A program made the translations under genes and the position numbers. From Pogonophryne albipinna (lineage: Eukaryota; Chordata; Actinopteri; Perciformes; Artedidraconidae), in the NCBI GenBank assembly GCA_028583405.1, contig CM053249.1, positions 34,539,586 through 34,603,585 of the forward strand: a stretch of DNA of 64,000 nucleotides, given 5' to 3'. Numbering within the stretch: position 1 is the stretch's first letter; each line of letters begins with the position of its first letter. Under the pieces are notes generated by a model that was not told the DNA's origin, searched no databases, and saw nothing but the letters and a program-made list of their open reading frames with translations. Positions 53,988 to 64,000 of the stretch are shown piece by piece.

Positions 53988-54189
53988 TCTCAATTTAAGA
54001 GATCAATTATTTCAAGACATTCACATTATAACCTGGGATTCAGACTATTCAAACGTTCAGGAATGGCTCCACATATCAACTTCATATGACCGTGTAGAAA
54101 TACCAAAATGTAAATAACTCCATACATCAATTACATCACTTAGTAACAACAAAGTTAAAAACCCTTCAATCATAATGATTGAGTACAGC
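53988..54189 (-). other. Possible internal 3' end of the ERV-like element
   Basis: Sequence between the polypurine tract and the gap. No clear protein similarity is seen in any minus frame. Confidence 0.35.
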
Positions 54190-55189
54190 NNNNNNNNNNN
54201 NNNNNNNNNNNNNNNNNNNNNNNNNNNNNNNNNNNNNNNNNNNNNNNNNNNNNNNNNNNNNNNNNNNNNNNNNNNNNNNNNNNNNNNNNNNNNNNNNNNN
54301 NNNNNNNNNNNNNNNNNNNNNNNNNNNNNNNNNNNNNNNNNNNNNNNNNNNNNNNNNNNNNNNNNNNNNNNNNNNNNNNNNNNNNNNNNNNNNNNNNNNN
54401 NNNNNNNNNNNNNNNNNNNNNNNNNNNNNNNNNNNNNNNNNNNNNNNNNNNNNNNNNNNNNNNNNNNNNNNNNNNNNNNNNNNNNNNNNNNNNNNNNNNN
54501 NNNNNNNNNNNNNNNNNNNNNNNNNNNNNNNNNNNNNNNNNNNNNNNNNNNNNNNNNNNNNNNNNNNNNNNNNNNNNNNNNNNNNNNNNNNNNNNNNNNN
54601 NNNNNNNNNNNNNNNNNNNNNNNNNNNNNNNNNNNNNNNNNNNNNNNNNNNNNNNNNNNNNNNNNNNNNNNNNNNNNNNNNNNNNNNNNNNNNNNNNNNN
54701 NNNNNNNNNNNNNNNNNNNNNNNNNNNNNNNNNNNNNNNNNNNNNNNNNNNNNNNNNNNNNNNNNNNNNNNNNNNNNNNNNNNNNNNNNNNNNNNNNNNN
54801 NNNNNNNNNNNNNNNNNNNNNNNNNNNNNNNNNNNNNNNNNNNNNNNNNNNNNNNNNNNNNNNNNNNNNNNNNNNNNNNNNNNNNNNNNNNNNNNNNNNN
54901 NNNNNNNNNNNNNNNNNNNNNNNNNNNNNNNNNNNNNNNNNNNNNNNNNNNNNNNNNNNNNNNNNNNNNNNNNNNNNNNNNNNNNNNNNNNNNNNNNNNN
55001 NNNNNNNNNNNNNNNNNNNNNNNNNNNNNNNNNNNNNNNNNNNNNNNNNNNNNNNNNNNNNNNNNNNNNNNNNNNNNNNNNNNNNNNNNNNNNNNNNNNN
55101 NNNNNNNNNNNNNNNNNNNNNNNNNNNNNNNNNNNNNNNNNNNNNNNNNNNNNNNNNNNNNNNNNNNNNNNNNNNNNNNNNNNNNNNNN
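54190..55189. other. Assembly gap, exactly 1000 N
   Basis: A run of 1000 N, a conventional placeholder length, so the true distance is unknown. Frames of about 340-360 codons computed across it are artefacts. Confidence 1.
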
Positions 55190-55816
55190 CAAGCTAACAT
55201 TCGGTCGACGGGCGCTTGCCGGTTACTTTTTTGCTTTGCAGAAGAATTGAACAAATATTAACACACCAGTTAATATTGTAATCTGCCCTGCCGTTTTTTC
55301 TTTCGAATAACGGTAAGGTTTGATTTTTTCTTCAAACAGGAACATACCTGTTGCTAGTTTATCCCTCCGCGCCGACACCACGGCGAGCGGGACGGACTCT
55401 CTCTCCCTCACACCAGAGGAGACGGAGATAAGAAAGATATTAACACACAAGTTAATATTTTTTTGGGCAAAAAATCTACCCCGTCGTTTTTTCCTTTCGG
55501 AATAACGATATGGTTGGATTTCTTTTCTCGGTAACATACCTGTTACTAGCTTGTCCCTCCGCGCCGACACCCCGGCAAACGAGGATGGACCCTTCTGTAA
55601 CTCACACCAGAGGAGTCGGAGGCTCGGCTCTGCGGCTGCGGGTTTAAGATCTCGAGCACGGACTCACACCAGGTCTGCTCGTCCTGCCTTGGGCTGGAAC
55701 ACGCCCAGGAAGCTATCGATACCCCCGGTTCGTGCGGGCATTGTGCCCGCTTCACCATCAAGAGCCCCCGCAGACGGCTAGCGCGCCAAGCTAGCCTGTC
55801 GGGACAGGACCCCTTC

Positions 55817-57135
55817 ATGTCCGTTGATTCGCCGGCCGGCAATCGGGACATGGTGGCGACCGCCGCGGAGATTGAGCCCCGCGCTGTCAGGCTGGGGCCA
55901 ACGGGCGGTAGCCGCGAGAGCGGAGCCCCGCCGTGTCAAGCTGGGGCTCCCAACTGGACTCACCGTGGTTCCACCGCGGAGGATGTCCTACAGCTGGATT
56001 ATATGGAGGAGGATGAAGAGGATGCCTCTGAGTTCCTCTTATCCGACTCGGATGAGCACGAAGATGACATCTTCGTTTCATCTGCCCAGGCTGCCAAGCC
56101 GGAGGCGATGTCCGCTCCCAGCGGCACATTCTGCCTCAGTATGGACTTGCAGGCCGTGTGCCAACGCGCTGCGTCCAGGCTGGACATCCCCTGGCCTGAA
56201 GTGGCCAAGGAGACCTCCAGATCTCGCTATGAGGGGAAGAACTTGCCCCAAGCAGCGAGGATGAGGAAGCAGCTTCTCCCAGTCTTTCCAGAGATGCTGG
56301 ACGAGGTGTCGGTCTCGTGGAGAGACCGCCCTTTCAGCAACAAGGCCCCAATCCAGGGTGCCTCCTCTTTGGACTGTGACGGCATGGAGAAGCTCGGCCT
56401 GCTCCGCATGCCGCCCATGGAGCCGCTGGTGGCAGCCCACCTCCAACCGCGGCTGGCTTCGGCACCAAGCAGGAACCCCATGCTACCGGCAAAGGCAGAC
56501 CGCTTCCAGTCAGCAATGACCGAACGAGCCTATAAAGCCGCAGCTTTGTCCGCCAGGGCGCTCAACGTCTCCTCGCTGCTGACCGCCTACCAGGCGGAGC
56601 TCTGCGAGGACATGACGGTCAAACCTGAGCCTGCCGTGTGGGACGAAATCGCAGCGATCACGGACATTTGCCTCCGTGTGCAGCGCTGTGCAGTCCAAGC
56701 CACGGGCAAAACTGGGGATAATGGTGGTACAGGAGAGAGCCAGGTGGCTCACCTGACGAACCTTCCAGACCGGGAAAAAGAGGACGTCTTGGACATGCCT
56801 ATTGTTCCCGAGGGCATATTTGGCTCCGCTCTAGCTTCGATGCAGCAGCGGTGTGAGTCCAAAAAGAAGGAGGATGAGGCTCTCCAGCTTTGTCTTCCCC
56901 GAAGGGTCCAGCCGCCGCTTCAACGGCCCCGCGGCAGTCCTTCACTCAGGCTGCCTCACGTCCTGCCCGTTTCAAGATCCCGAAACAGCAGAGGCCACAG
57001 CCCGCCCCGGGTCTCCAGCCCAGACACGAGGCGAGGACGGCTGGCCAAGAAAGTCTCCGGTTCCGGCAGCAGCCGCTCAGGCACAGCCGGCCCAGACTTT
57101 TCAGCCACCAGACGAGAAGAAGAAGAGGGCGGCCT
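55817..57135 (+). pseudogene. DIRS gag, copy B, open for most of its length
   Basis: The start 'MSVDSPAGNRDM' is continuous with the acidic 'EEDEEDASEFLLSDSDEHED' and with 'LDIPWPEVAKETSRSRY', 'FQSAMTERAYKAAALSARA' and 'PAVWDEIAAITDICLRVQR'. That is about 365 residues without a break, where copy A has a stop and shifts. Near 56915 one A present in copy A is missing (CGCCGCTTC against CGCCGCATTC). From there the long open frame (to 57394) no longer follows gag; the true tail ('SFTQAASRPARFKIPKQQ') is in another frame and ends about 57135. Confidence 0.85.
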
Positions 57136-57499
57136 GACAGCCTCCTCTCCTCTCCTCGATAAAAGAGCTGGAAGTTCCCTGTTCTCCAGCTCCAGAACAC
57201 GTTCCAGTGTTAGATGCTCATGTGTGTGCTGCCCCGCCGCCTCGAGTGATGTCAGAACGTCATCCTCAAGTTCGCGCCATGAGGGAAATGGACTTAACAT
57301 CAACGACAGCAAGCTCCGCTGCTCGTTTAAGTCACACAAACACATGTCATCAATATTGTCTTTTAATAAAATCCACTGTCGTTTCCAGGCTTAAAGCCAA
57401 GGGCGCAGTCAATAAAAATGAAAAGAAAGACAATAAAAACAATAAACAGTCTGACGTCTACCCCCCTTCTAAGAGTGGCTGCTACCTCTCTCAGAAGGC

Positions 57500-58800
57500 G
57501 GACGATGGACGGGCTGTGAAGGCATCACCGCCACGCGCATGCGCAGTGTCGACCGGGGTTGTCAACCTGGGGTACCACCGTGTTCAGACACTAGAGGGCC
57601 CCATAACACAACAAATAAAGACACAGAGGGCAGACGACAGAGATGTGACATCTCCACTCGCTTTGAGAAGCGAAAAGTGGAGGATGCTCACAGATTCTGC
57701 TTGGGTTTTCAAGACAATAACACGGGTTACAGACTCCAATTCGCTGTCACCCCCCCTCACTTTTCGGGCATTCTGCATTCGCAAGCCCGGGGAGAGTCGG
57801 CCCATATTCTAGAGCAAGAGATCCTCTCGCTACTAGAAAAGAAGGCTATATCTATAATACCCTCCGAACAGAGTCAGAGCGGCTTTTATTCCAAGTATTT
57901 CCTCGTTCCCAAACGGGGAGGGAACGGGATTCGGCCTATACTAGATTTGAGGGCTCTGAACAAATATCTCAAAAGATACAAATTCAGAATGCTCACTCAC
58001 ACATCTCTGTTGCGTCTCGTGCGCCAAAACGATGGTTCACATCAGTCGACCTGAAAGACGCGTATTTCCACATCCCAGTATATTATCCACACAGGAAATA
58101 TCTGAGGTTCGCCTTTCAGGGTGTCTGTTACGAGTACAGAGTACTTCCCTTCGGTCTGTCTCTCAGCCCAGTGTTTGTACGGTGTACGGAAGCCGCGATA
58201 GCCCCGTTAAGACAACAGGGTATTCGCCTGGCAACTTATCTGGACGATTGGCTCCTTCTCGCACAGTCGGAGCAAGAGGCTATTACGCAGACGAATGTCC
58301 TCGTAAAACACCTGCTCGACCTGGGTTTCATAAAAAACAGAAAAGAGCATGTTGTCCCCAGCCCAGACTGTACTCTTCCTGGGCCTACGCCTGAATTCGG
58401 TGCCCTTTACAGCCCGCCTGTCAGCAGAGAGAGTGAAAGCCTTCAGGGCTTGCCTCGCTCATTTCCAGCCACGCAAATATGTTCTCTTCAGATCATGTCT
58501 GCGGTTACTGGGGCTCATGGCGTCAGCCATCCTGGTGGTACGACTGGGACGCTTACACATGAGGGAGTTTCAGCGCTGGGTAGCTGCCCTCAGACTGGAC
58601 CCTGCGTCATGGCGCGCGGAGAGTGATGGTCACTATGAAATGCGTAATGGCACTGCGCCACTGGCTGCACCCGACTTTTCTAGTACGGGGCGTGCCTATG
58701 GGTGCTGTCCTATCGCGGAAGGTGGTCACCACAGACGCATGTCTGACGGGCTGGGGGGGTATATACGAAGGTCGACCTGTGAGGGGTCTCTGGAGCAGAG
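57500..58800 (+). pseudogene. DIRS reverse transcriptase, copy B, several frameshifts
   Basis: The RT motifs of copy A are all present but spread over frames: 'RPILDLRALNKYLKRYKFRM' to about 58030, 'DAYFHIPV'-type sequence in a second frame, then 'LATYLDDWLLLA' near 58230 in a third. A missing T near 58033 (ACGATGG against ATGATTGG) and a missing CGA near 58170 are the visible lesions. 'LFLGLRLNSVPF' and 'SCLRLLGLMASAI' follow from 58349. Confidence 0.85.
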
Positions 58801-59519
58801 ACCTCCAACGGTCACACATAAATTATCTGGAGCTTTTAGCGGTGTTCCTCACCCTGAAACGCTTTCTGCCTTTTCTCAGAGGACATCATGTCCTCGTGAG
58901 GACAGACAACACGACCACAATATCGTATATAAACCGCCAAGGGGGTTTGCGTTCTCTCCAGTTACACATGCTGGCACGCAAACTGATCTTATGGAGCTGC
59001 GGACGTCTCCTCTCTCTGAGAGCGACGCACGTACCAGGAGTGATGAACCTCGGGGCAGATCTGCTGTCCAGAGGTGCACCACTATATGCAGACTGGACTC
59101 TACATCCAATAATTGTGAGTCAGCTGTGGGTGCGTTACGGCAGGGCCGCGGTGGATCTGTTCGCATCAAAAGAAAACGCTCAATGTCAGCTGTTCTTTTC
59201 AATGCGCGATTTAAACGCACCGTTAGGCGTGGACGCGCTCGCGCACGTTTGGCCTCCGGTCCTTCTGTACGCGTTCCCACCCCTGGCTCTGATACCCCCA
59301 ACTCTGGCCAGAGTGAGAGAACAACGCCACACACTGATCCTAATAGCTCCACACTGGCCTGCAATGTACTGGCTGGCGGAGATATATCAGCTGCTGTGCG
59401 GGCAGCCGTGGCAGCTCCCGCTACGCAGGGACATACTGTCTCAGGCGGGGGGGACGATTTTTCACCCACACCCAGAGCGCTTGGCACTATGGGCCTGGCC
59501 CGTGAGTGGTATAATCTGA
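58623..59519 (+). CDS. DIRS RNase H and C-terminal pol, copy B, open
   Basis: A 298-residue frame runs unbroken from the connection ('VVTTDACLTGWGGIYEG') through RNase H ('HINYLELLAVFLTLKRFL', 'VLVRTDNTTTISYINRQGG') and the conserved tail ('VDLFASKENAQCQLFF', 'PLALIPPTLARVREQ', 'LALWAWPVSGII'). Copy A has an extra base near 24893 that splits this region. One residue in the catalytic strand is Arg (VRTDN) where copy A has Trp (VWTDN); both keep the Asp. Confidence 0.85.
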   Translation: MMVTMKCVMALRHWLHPTFLVRGVPMGAVLSRKVVTTDACLTGWGGIYEGRPVRGLWSRDLQRSHINYLELLAVFLTLKRFLPFLRGHHVLVRTDNTTTISYINRQGGLRSLQLHMLARKLILWSCGRLLSLRATHVPGVMNLGADLLSRGAPLYADWTLHPIIVSQLWVRYGRAAVDLFASKENAQCQLFFSMRDLNAPLGVDALAHVWPPVLLYAFPPLALIPPTLARVREQRHTLILIAPHWPAMYWLAEIYQLLCGQPWQLPLRRDILSQAGGTIFHPHPERLALWAWPVSGII

Positions 59520-60542
59520 ATACAGTGGGACTCCCTCAGAAGGTGATAAACACTATTCAGAGTGCAAGAGCTTCCTCCACCAGGTCCCTCTAAGACTGTA
59601 AGTGGAGGGTGTTTGAGGAGTGGTGCCTTCAAAAAGGACACATCTCTTTTCAATGTCCTGTCGGGGTGATTCTATCATTTCTACAGGACTGATTGATAAA
59701 CACAGAGCTTTCTCTACGATCAAAGTGTACCTGGCTGCTATTGCTGCATGCCATGTGGGCTTTGAGGGAAAGACGGCTAGCCAACATCCCTTGGTCTGCC
59801 GTTTTATGAAAGGGGCTCGCAGGCTCCTCCCTGTTTCCAGGTCACTGGTGCCCTTATGGGACTTGGCAGTGGTTTTAGATGGGCTCACTCGACCTCCATT
59901 TGAACCCCTGGAAGAAGCTGACATGAAACACCTGTCACTGAAGACAGTGTTGTTACTGGCTCTGGCATCTGCCAAGCGAGTCAGTGACATTCATGCGCTC
60001 TCTGTACATCCTTCATGCACTCAGTTTGCCCCGGGGCAAACGAGAGTGTTGCTGAAGCCCAACCCTGCCTTTGTACCTAAGGTGGTTGGCTCATGTACCC
60101 CCATTGACATTGAGGCATTTCCTCCGCCACTGTGTTCCTCTGAGGAACAGCGGCCGAATTTGCTGTGCCAGTCCGTGCTTTACGCATTATGGACAGGTCA
60201 AAAGAGTTTCGATGCAATGACCAACTCTTTGTATCCTGGGCTAACCCTCATAAGGGCAAGCCCGTTACCAGGCAACGGCTCTCCCACTGGATTGTGGAAG
60301 CGATTGCTCTGGCTTATACGAGTCAGGGTTTGCAGGCACCAACGGGCCTGCGTGCTCATTCTACTCGTGGACTGGCTACATCCTGGGCTTTGTTCAAGGG
60401 TGTTTCCATCCAAGACATTTGTGCAGCAGCGAGCTGGTCCTCACCGCTCACTTTTGTCCGCTTTTACAGGCTAGATGTCTCTGCTCCAAGTGTGGCCCGC
60501 GCAGTGCTGGGCCCCGTGTTGAGACAGGGTTCTACCTGTTAA
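59478..60542 (+). pseudogene. DIRS tyrosine recombinase, copy B, broken
   Basis: Compared with copy A: a TAA in 'TCTAAGACTG' (copy A TCTATGACTG) near 59590, a missing two bases near 59688 (ACAGGACTGATT), and indels near 60168-60190. The H-x-x-R box 'AHSTRGLATSWALF' and the 'SWSSPLTFVRFY' Tyr region are preserved in the last frame. The enzyme would not be made. Confidence 0.85.
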
Positions 60543-60941
60543 GTTCTGGTTGTTTTTGATTTTCGAGATAAGCATGTCTAGCAATACGGGAGTTTCAATA
60601 TCCCATAGTGAGACATCGAACGGAGTGTTATGAATGAGAACTATAGGTTACTTACGTAACCCCAGTTCTCAGAGTAACATGAAGTGAGATGTCTCACCAG
60701 ACGGCCCTTCTTGCTAAGGCGAAGCGAGAAGAGGTGCTTATTTTGAATGACGCTGCGACGTAGCGCAAGCTACTTAAAGGGTGGGTGGATTCCCTGACGT
60801 AGACGTCAAGATCACCAGCCAATCAGGATTGGCGTAATGAGATTGATGCTTCTGTTTGCATACGCGTTGAGGCGCATCCCATAGTGAGACATCTCACTTC
60901 ATGTACTCTGAGAACTGGGGTTACGTAAGTAACCTATAGTT

Positions 60942-61485
60942 CTCAAACTTTTTCTGTCAGGCCCCCCCTTTGAAGAAATATAAAAGGCGGGCCCTCCCAA
61001 CACAAATAGTCAGGCTCAGTGGCGGCGCCAGAGATTTATTTTGGGGATGCTGTGGGGTAGCTTGACGTTTCATAGAGGGTGTTCAAACATTTAGGGTTTC
61101 CCATTAATGTACCGGGCGCTACAGTGGAATTTTCTACTGCAACACTCCCCACGCAAATACACAGTGTACCTGCGACTGTTACAATGAAGGCACAATAATC
61201 AGCTCACGGCATATAGGTGTAAGCAGGGGTAAAGTGCTATTTTTATAGGTGGTGTGTGAACCTAACATAGGGGGTCCGGGGGCAAGCTCCCCCGGGAAGA
61301 TTTTTTTTTAAATATTGAAGTTAAAAGCATCAATCTGGTGCACTTTGAGAGCAAAATGAAGAGATCTATCGATACCTCTCTCAACACCCATTTGAAACAG
61401 AACTGTAAACAGATTTATTTTTTCTTTATGGATATTTTACAAATCACCCTTTTAAACTTTATTCTTTTTTTACTGTGATATATTA
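60942..61485. repeat. DIRS 3' flank, copy B; no gene
   Basis: Counterpart of 27068-27612, starting AAACTTTTTCTGTCAGGCCC. One G shorter in the run near 61270. Confidence 0.8.
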
Positions 61486-61705
61486 TTTTACATTACATTA
61501 CATTGCATTTAGCTGACGCTTTTATCCAAAGCGACTTACAATAAGTACAATCGACCAGGAAGACACAACCTTGAAGAAAACAGAATCAGAAAAGTACATC
61601 AGGTTTCATAGAGCCAAACATTTCAAGTGCTACTCAACTGGCTATAGATAAGCCAGTCCTTTATTAGTATATAAGTGCTCTGTTAGCAGTTCATTGTTAG
61701 TAATT

Positions 61706-62982
61706 CTATCGCTCGAAGTGGAGTCGAAAGAGATGAGTTTTCAGTCTGCGCCGGAAGGTGTGTAAGCTTTCTGCTGTCCTGATGTCAATGGGGAGCTCAT
61801 TCCACCATTTTGGAGCCAGGATAGCAAACCCACGTGTTTTTGGTGATGGGAACTTGGGTCCCCTTCGCAGCGAGGGTGCAGCGAGTCGTTTGGCTGATGC
61901 AGAGCGTAGTGCACGCGCTGGGGTGTACAGTTTAACCATGTCCTGGATGTAGGAAGGGCCAGATCCATTCGCAGCATGGTACGCAAGTACCATTGTCTTG
62001 AAGTGGATTCTAGCAGTTACCGGAAGCCAGTGAAGGGAGCGGAGGAGCGGAGTGGTGTGGGAAAATTTTGGAAGGTTGAAGACCAGACGAGCCGCTGCAT
62101 TCTGGGTGAGCTGCAGAGGTCGGATGGCACATGCAGGTAGACCAGCCAGGAGGGAGTTGCAGTAGTCTAGGCGTGAGGTGACGAGAGCCTGGACCAGAAC
62201 CTGCGTGGCTTTCTGGGTCAGCTGGGGACGTATCTTCCTGATGTTGTAAAGCGTGTATCTGCAGCAACGGGTTGTAGCAGCGATGTTTGCAGTGAAGGAC
62301 AGGTTGTTATCTAGGGTCACACCCAGATTCCTTGCAGTCTGAGTCGGGGAAACAACAGAGGTGCCGATGTTGATCGTCAGGTCAAGAGTGGGACAATCTT
62401 TTCCCGGAAGGAAAAGCAGTTCAGTCTTGTCAAGGTTGAGCTTGAGGTGATGAGCAGACATCCACTGAGAGATGTCAGCTAGACAAGCAGAGATGCGTGC
62501 GACGACCTGGGTCTCTGAGCGGGGAAAGGACATAATTAATTGGGTGTCGTCAGCGTAGCAGTGGTATGAAAAACCATGCGGGCTAATGACTGATCCGAGC
62601 GAGTATGTGTACAGGGAGAAGAGGAGGGGACCAAGAACAGAGCCCTGAGGGACCCCTGTAGTTAATTGACAAGGGTCGGACTCGGACCCTCTCCAAGTTA
62701 CCCTGTAGGTACGGTCTTTGAGGTATGAGGTGAGGAGGGAAAGTGCAGAGCCTGAAACTCCAAGTTCTTGGAGAGTGCGAAGGAGGATCTGATGGTTCAC
62801 CATGTCGAATGCAGCAGACAGGTCCAACAGGATGATGACAGAGGAGAGGGATGCTGCTTTGGCAGTGTGCAGTTCCTCAGTGACAGCAATGAGAGCAGTT
62901 TCTGTGGAGTGACCTGCCTTGAAACCAGACTGGTGCGGATCCAGAAGGTTGTTCTGATGGAGATAACAGGAGAGTTGTTTAA
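61706..62982 (-). pseudogene. L2 reverse transcriptase, copy B, lower part open
   Basis: From 'VFKQLSCYLHQNNLLDP' (after the solo LTR) to the end 'RLKTHLFRLHFER' at 61706 the frame is unbroken. It includes 'DLSAAFDMVNH', 'GVPQGSVLGPLLFSLYT', 'CYADDTQLIMSFP' and 'NLPKFSHTTPLLRSLHW'. Copy A has one more A near 28195 and shifts there. The first ~25 residues of the long frame (to 63064) come from the solo LTR. The RT fingers lie beyond the LTR at 63485-63935. Confidence 0.9.
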
Positions 62983-62986
62983 AGAC

Positions 62987-63480
62987 TGTTATGGAAATCT
63001 TAGACCCAGTCAATACGGTGGAGATACACAAGTCAGAGTGATCAACAAATAAATGGTGAAACAAACAGAGTTGTCTTTCTGGTTATTTATTTGAATATAT
63101 TCAAAGACACAGGTCTCACAGAGTATAGGATAGTCTGCAGGAGTGTGCGCAGATATAATAAAATAGCAAAGCTTATATACAGGAAGGGCGGGAAGCTCAG
63201 AATATCTGTCTTCACACGGTCTCATATTGTTATTAGACACCTGTCCTTGAGCTCAGAATAGGGAGACTTTGGTTAAAGAGGAGTAGCCTCAACATAGTCT
63301 GCCAAATCAGCTGTGTGGCCTTGAAGCGCTTGGGAATAAAAACCCACATTAGAGTATGAGAAGAAAACAGCACATCTCAGGAAATGATATAGGTGTTTTA
63401 GACAATGTTATGAGAAGCATTTGGTTTAGCATATAAGGTAACATAAGACATATAAGGTGAAATATGAAATTTCCACTACA
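62987..63480 (-). repeat. Solo LTR, 494 bp, copy B
   Basis: Same site, same length and same AGAC duplication (62983-62986 and 63481-63484) as 29115-29608, so the insertion preceded the duplication. Confidence 0.92.
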
Positions 63481-63484
63481 AGAC

Positions 63485-63935
63485 AGCGCGTTCAAGTGTT
63501 TTAGACAGGAACGGAGGAGAGAGACAGGCCTGTAGTTTATAACATCAGACGGGTTGAGAGTGGGTTTCTTTAGGAGAGGGATTACTCTTGCCTCCTTAAG
63601 ACTATTTGGAAAGTGACCAGAAGTTAGAGAAGTGTTGATGAAATGGGTGAGAAACGTAGAATATCAGGAGCGATAGTCTGAAGGAGGTTTGAAGGGATAG
63701 GGTCCAGAGGACAGGTGGTAGGGCGGGCAGAGTTAATGAGGGTAAGAACCTCACTTGGAGAGAGAGGGGAAAAGGAGGTTAGTGTGTGGGTGGAAGGAGG
63801 GTCTGGTGACCCAGCGGTGAGTAAAGGTGAGTCAGAAAAAGAAGAGCGAATATCATCAACCTTTTTTTCAAAGTGGTTAACAAAGTCGCTTGACAGAAGT
63901 GAGGAGGGGGAGGGGCTTTGGGAGGGTCCAAGAGG
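63485..63935 (-). pseudogene. L2 RT N-terminal part, copy B
   Basis: Counterpart of 29613-30062, but with one-base losses in homopolymers (ACGGAGG near 63512, AACGTAG near 63655, GAGGGGGAGG near 63908) that break the frame seen in copy A. Confidence 0.85.
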
Positions 63936-64000
63936 GTGGAGAAGATGGAAAATAGTTTTTTGGGATTGGAATAGGAAGATTGGATCTTATCTTGAAAGAA

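Larger units (their letters stand above)
55190..60941 (+). mobile_element. DIRS retrotransposon, copy B (left end in gap)
   Basis: Same organisation as copy A. The left inverted repeat lies within the gap. Right inverted repeat at about 60748-60893, internal complementary region about 60578-60700, right junction GTTCTC at 60939-60944. The leader duplication is present at about 55245-55618. Confidence 0.95.
55190..64000 (+). repeat. Large duplication, copy B (truncated by gap and window end)
   Basis: Counterpart of 21290-30131, same orientation. Outside the DIRS coding part, nearly all differences I noticed are one-base changes in homopolymer runs, for example GGGGGG/GGGGG near 61270 and AAAAA/AAAA near 62065. 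Confidence 0.97.
61486..64000 (-). mobile_element. L2-clade LINE, copy B (cut by window end)
   Basis: Counterpart of 27613-30131. The hairpin CGCTTTGGATAAAAGCG (minus) is at 61517-61533. The endonuclease lies outside the window. Confidence 0.9.

Noticed and set aside
54166..55261. Open frames of 340-362 codons on both strands
   Set aside because: They consist of N bases in the assembly gap.
56816..57394. C-terminal part of the 525-codon gag frame in copy B
   Set aside because: After a missing base near 56915 the frame is out of phase with the gag tail; Ser/Arg-rich sequence is a by-product.

Overview
This window is repeat-dense vertebrate DNA, most likely from a teleost fish. The evidence is the mix of element families: DIRS tyrosine-recombinase elements, BEL/Pao, Ty3/Gypsy, L2-clade LINEs with an eel UnaL2-type 3' hairpin, L1/Tx1-like LINE pieces, hAT, PIF/Harbinger and T2/Kolobok-like DNA elements. 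I found no complete host gene, tRNA, rRNA or prokaryotic feature. Almost every long open frame belongs to a mobile element, many of them nested. Family names come from recognising motifs, not from a database search.

Layout. 1-2500: three adjacent minisatellites with units of about 128, 112 and 123 bp. 2626-4437: LINE fragments. 4439-8529 (minus): a decayed BEL/Pao element with a solo LTR inside it. 8651-11712: two copies of a dispersed repeat, one with and one without a TTAA-flanked MITE. 11713-12690: a quiet interval. 12700-15925: a 57-bp minisatellite that received an hAT-like element (itself carrying a Harbinger MITE) and a third inverted-repeat element. 16000-21040: mostly unassigned, with a perfect 28-bp hairpin and a possible terminal exon. 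21045-27067: a nearly complete DIRS element. 27613-31320 (minus): an L2 LINE split by a solo LTR.

33359-47482 looks like one large DNA transposon. It has a CACT... left tip and many TGGGTT/AACCCA subterminal repeats, and it carries broken exons resembling the repetitive fish predicted proteins called 'sterile alpha motif domain-containing protein 3-like'. A young Ty3/Gypsy element (37552-46308, near-identical LTRs, TATA target duplication) sits inside the last exon. 47483-50870 (minus) is a second L2 element disrupted by a Charlie8-like hAT. 50875-53425 is a BEL/Pao fragment with a 729-residue open frame, cut by an LTR of a retrovirus-like element. A 1000-base gap (54190-55189) follows.

From the gap to the window end, 55190-64000 repeats 21290-30131 in the same orientation, including the DIRS element, its 3' flank, the L2 LINE and the solo LTR. 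This must be a segmental duplication or an assembly duplication, not independent insertions. The two copies differ largely by one-base indels, so frameshift calls in this part should be treated with caution.
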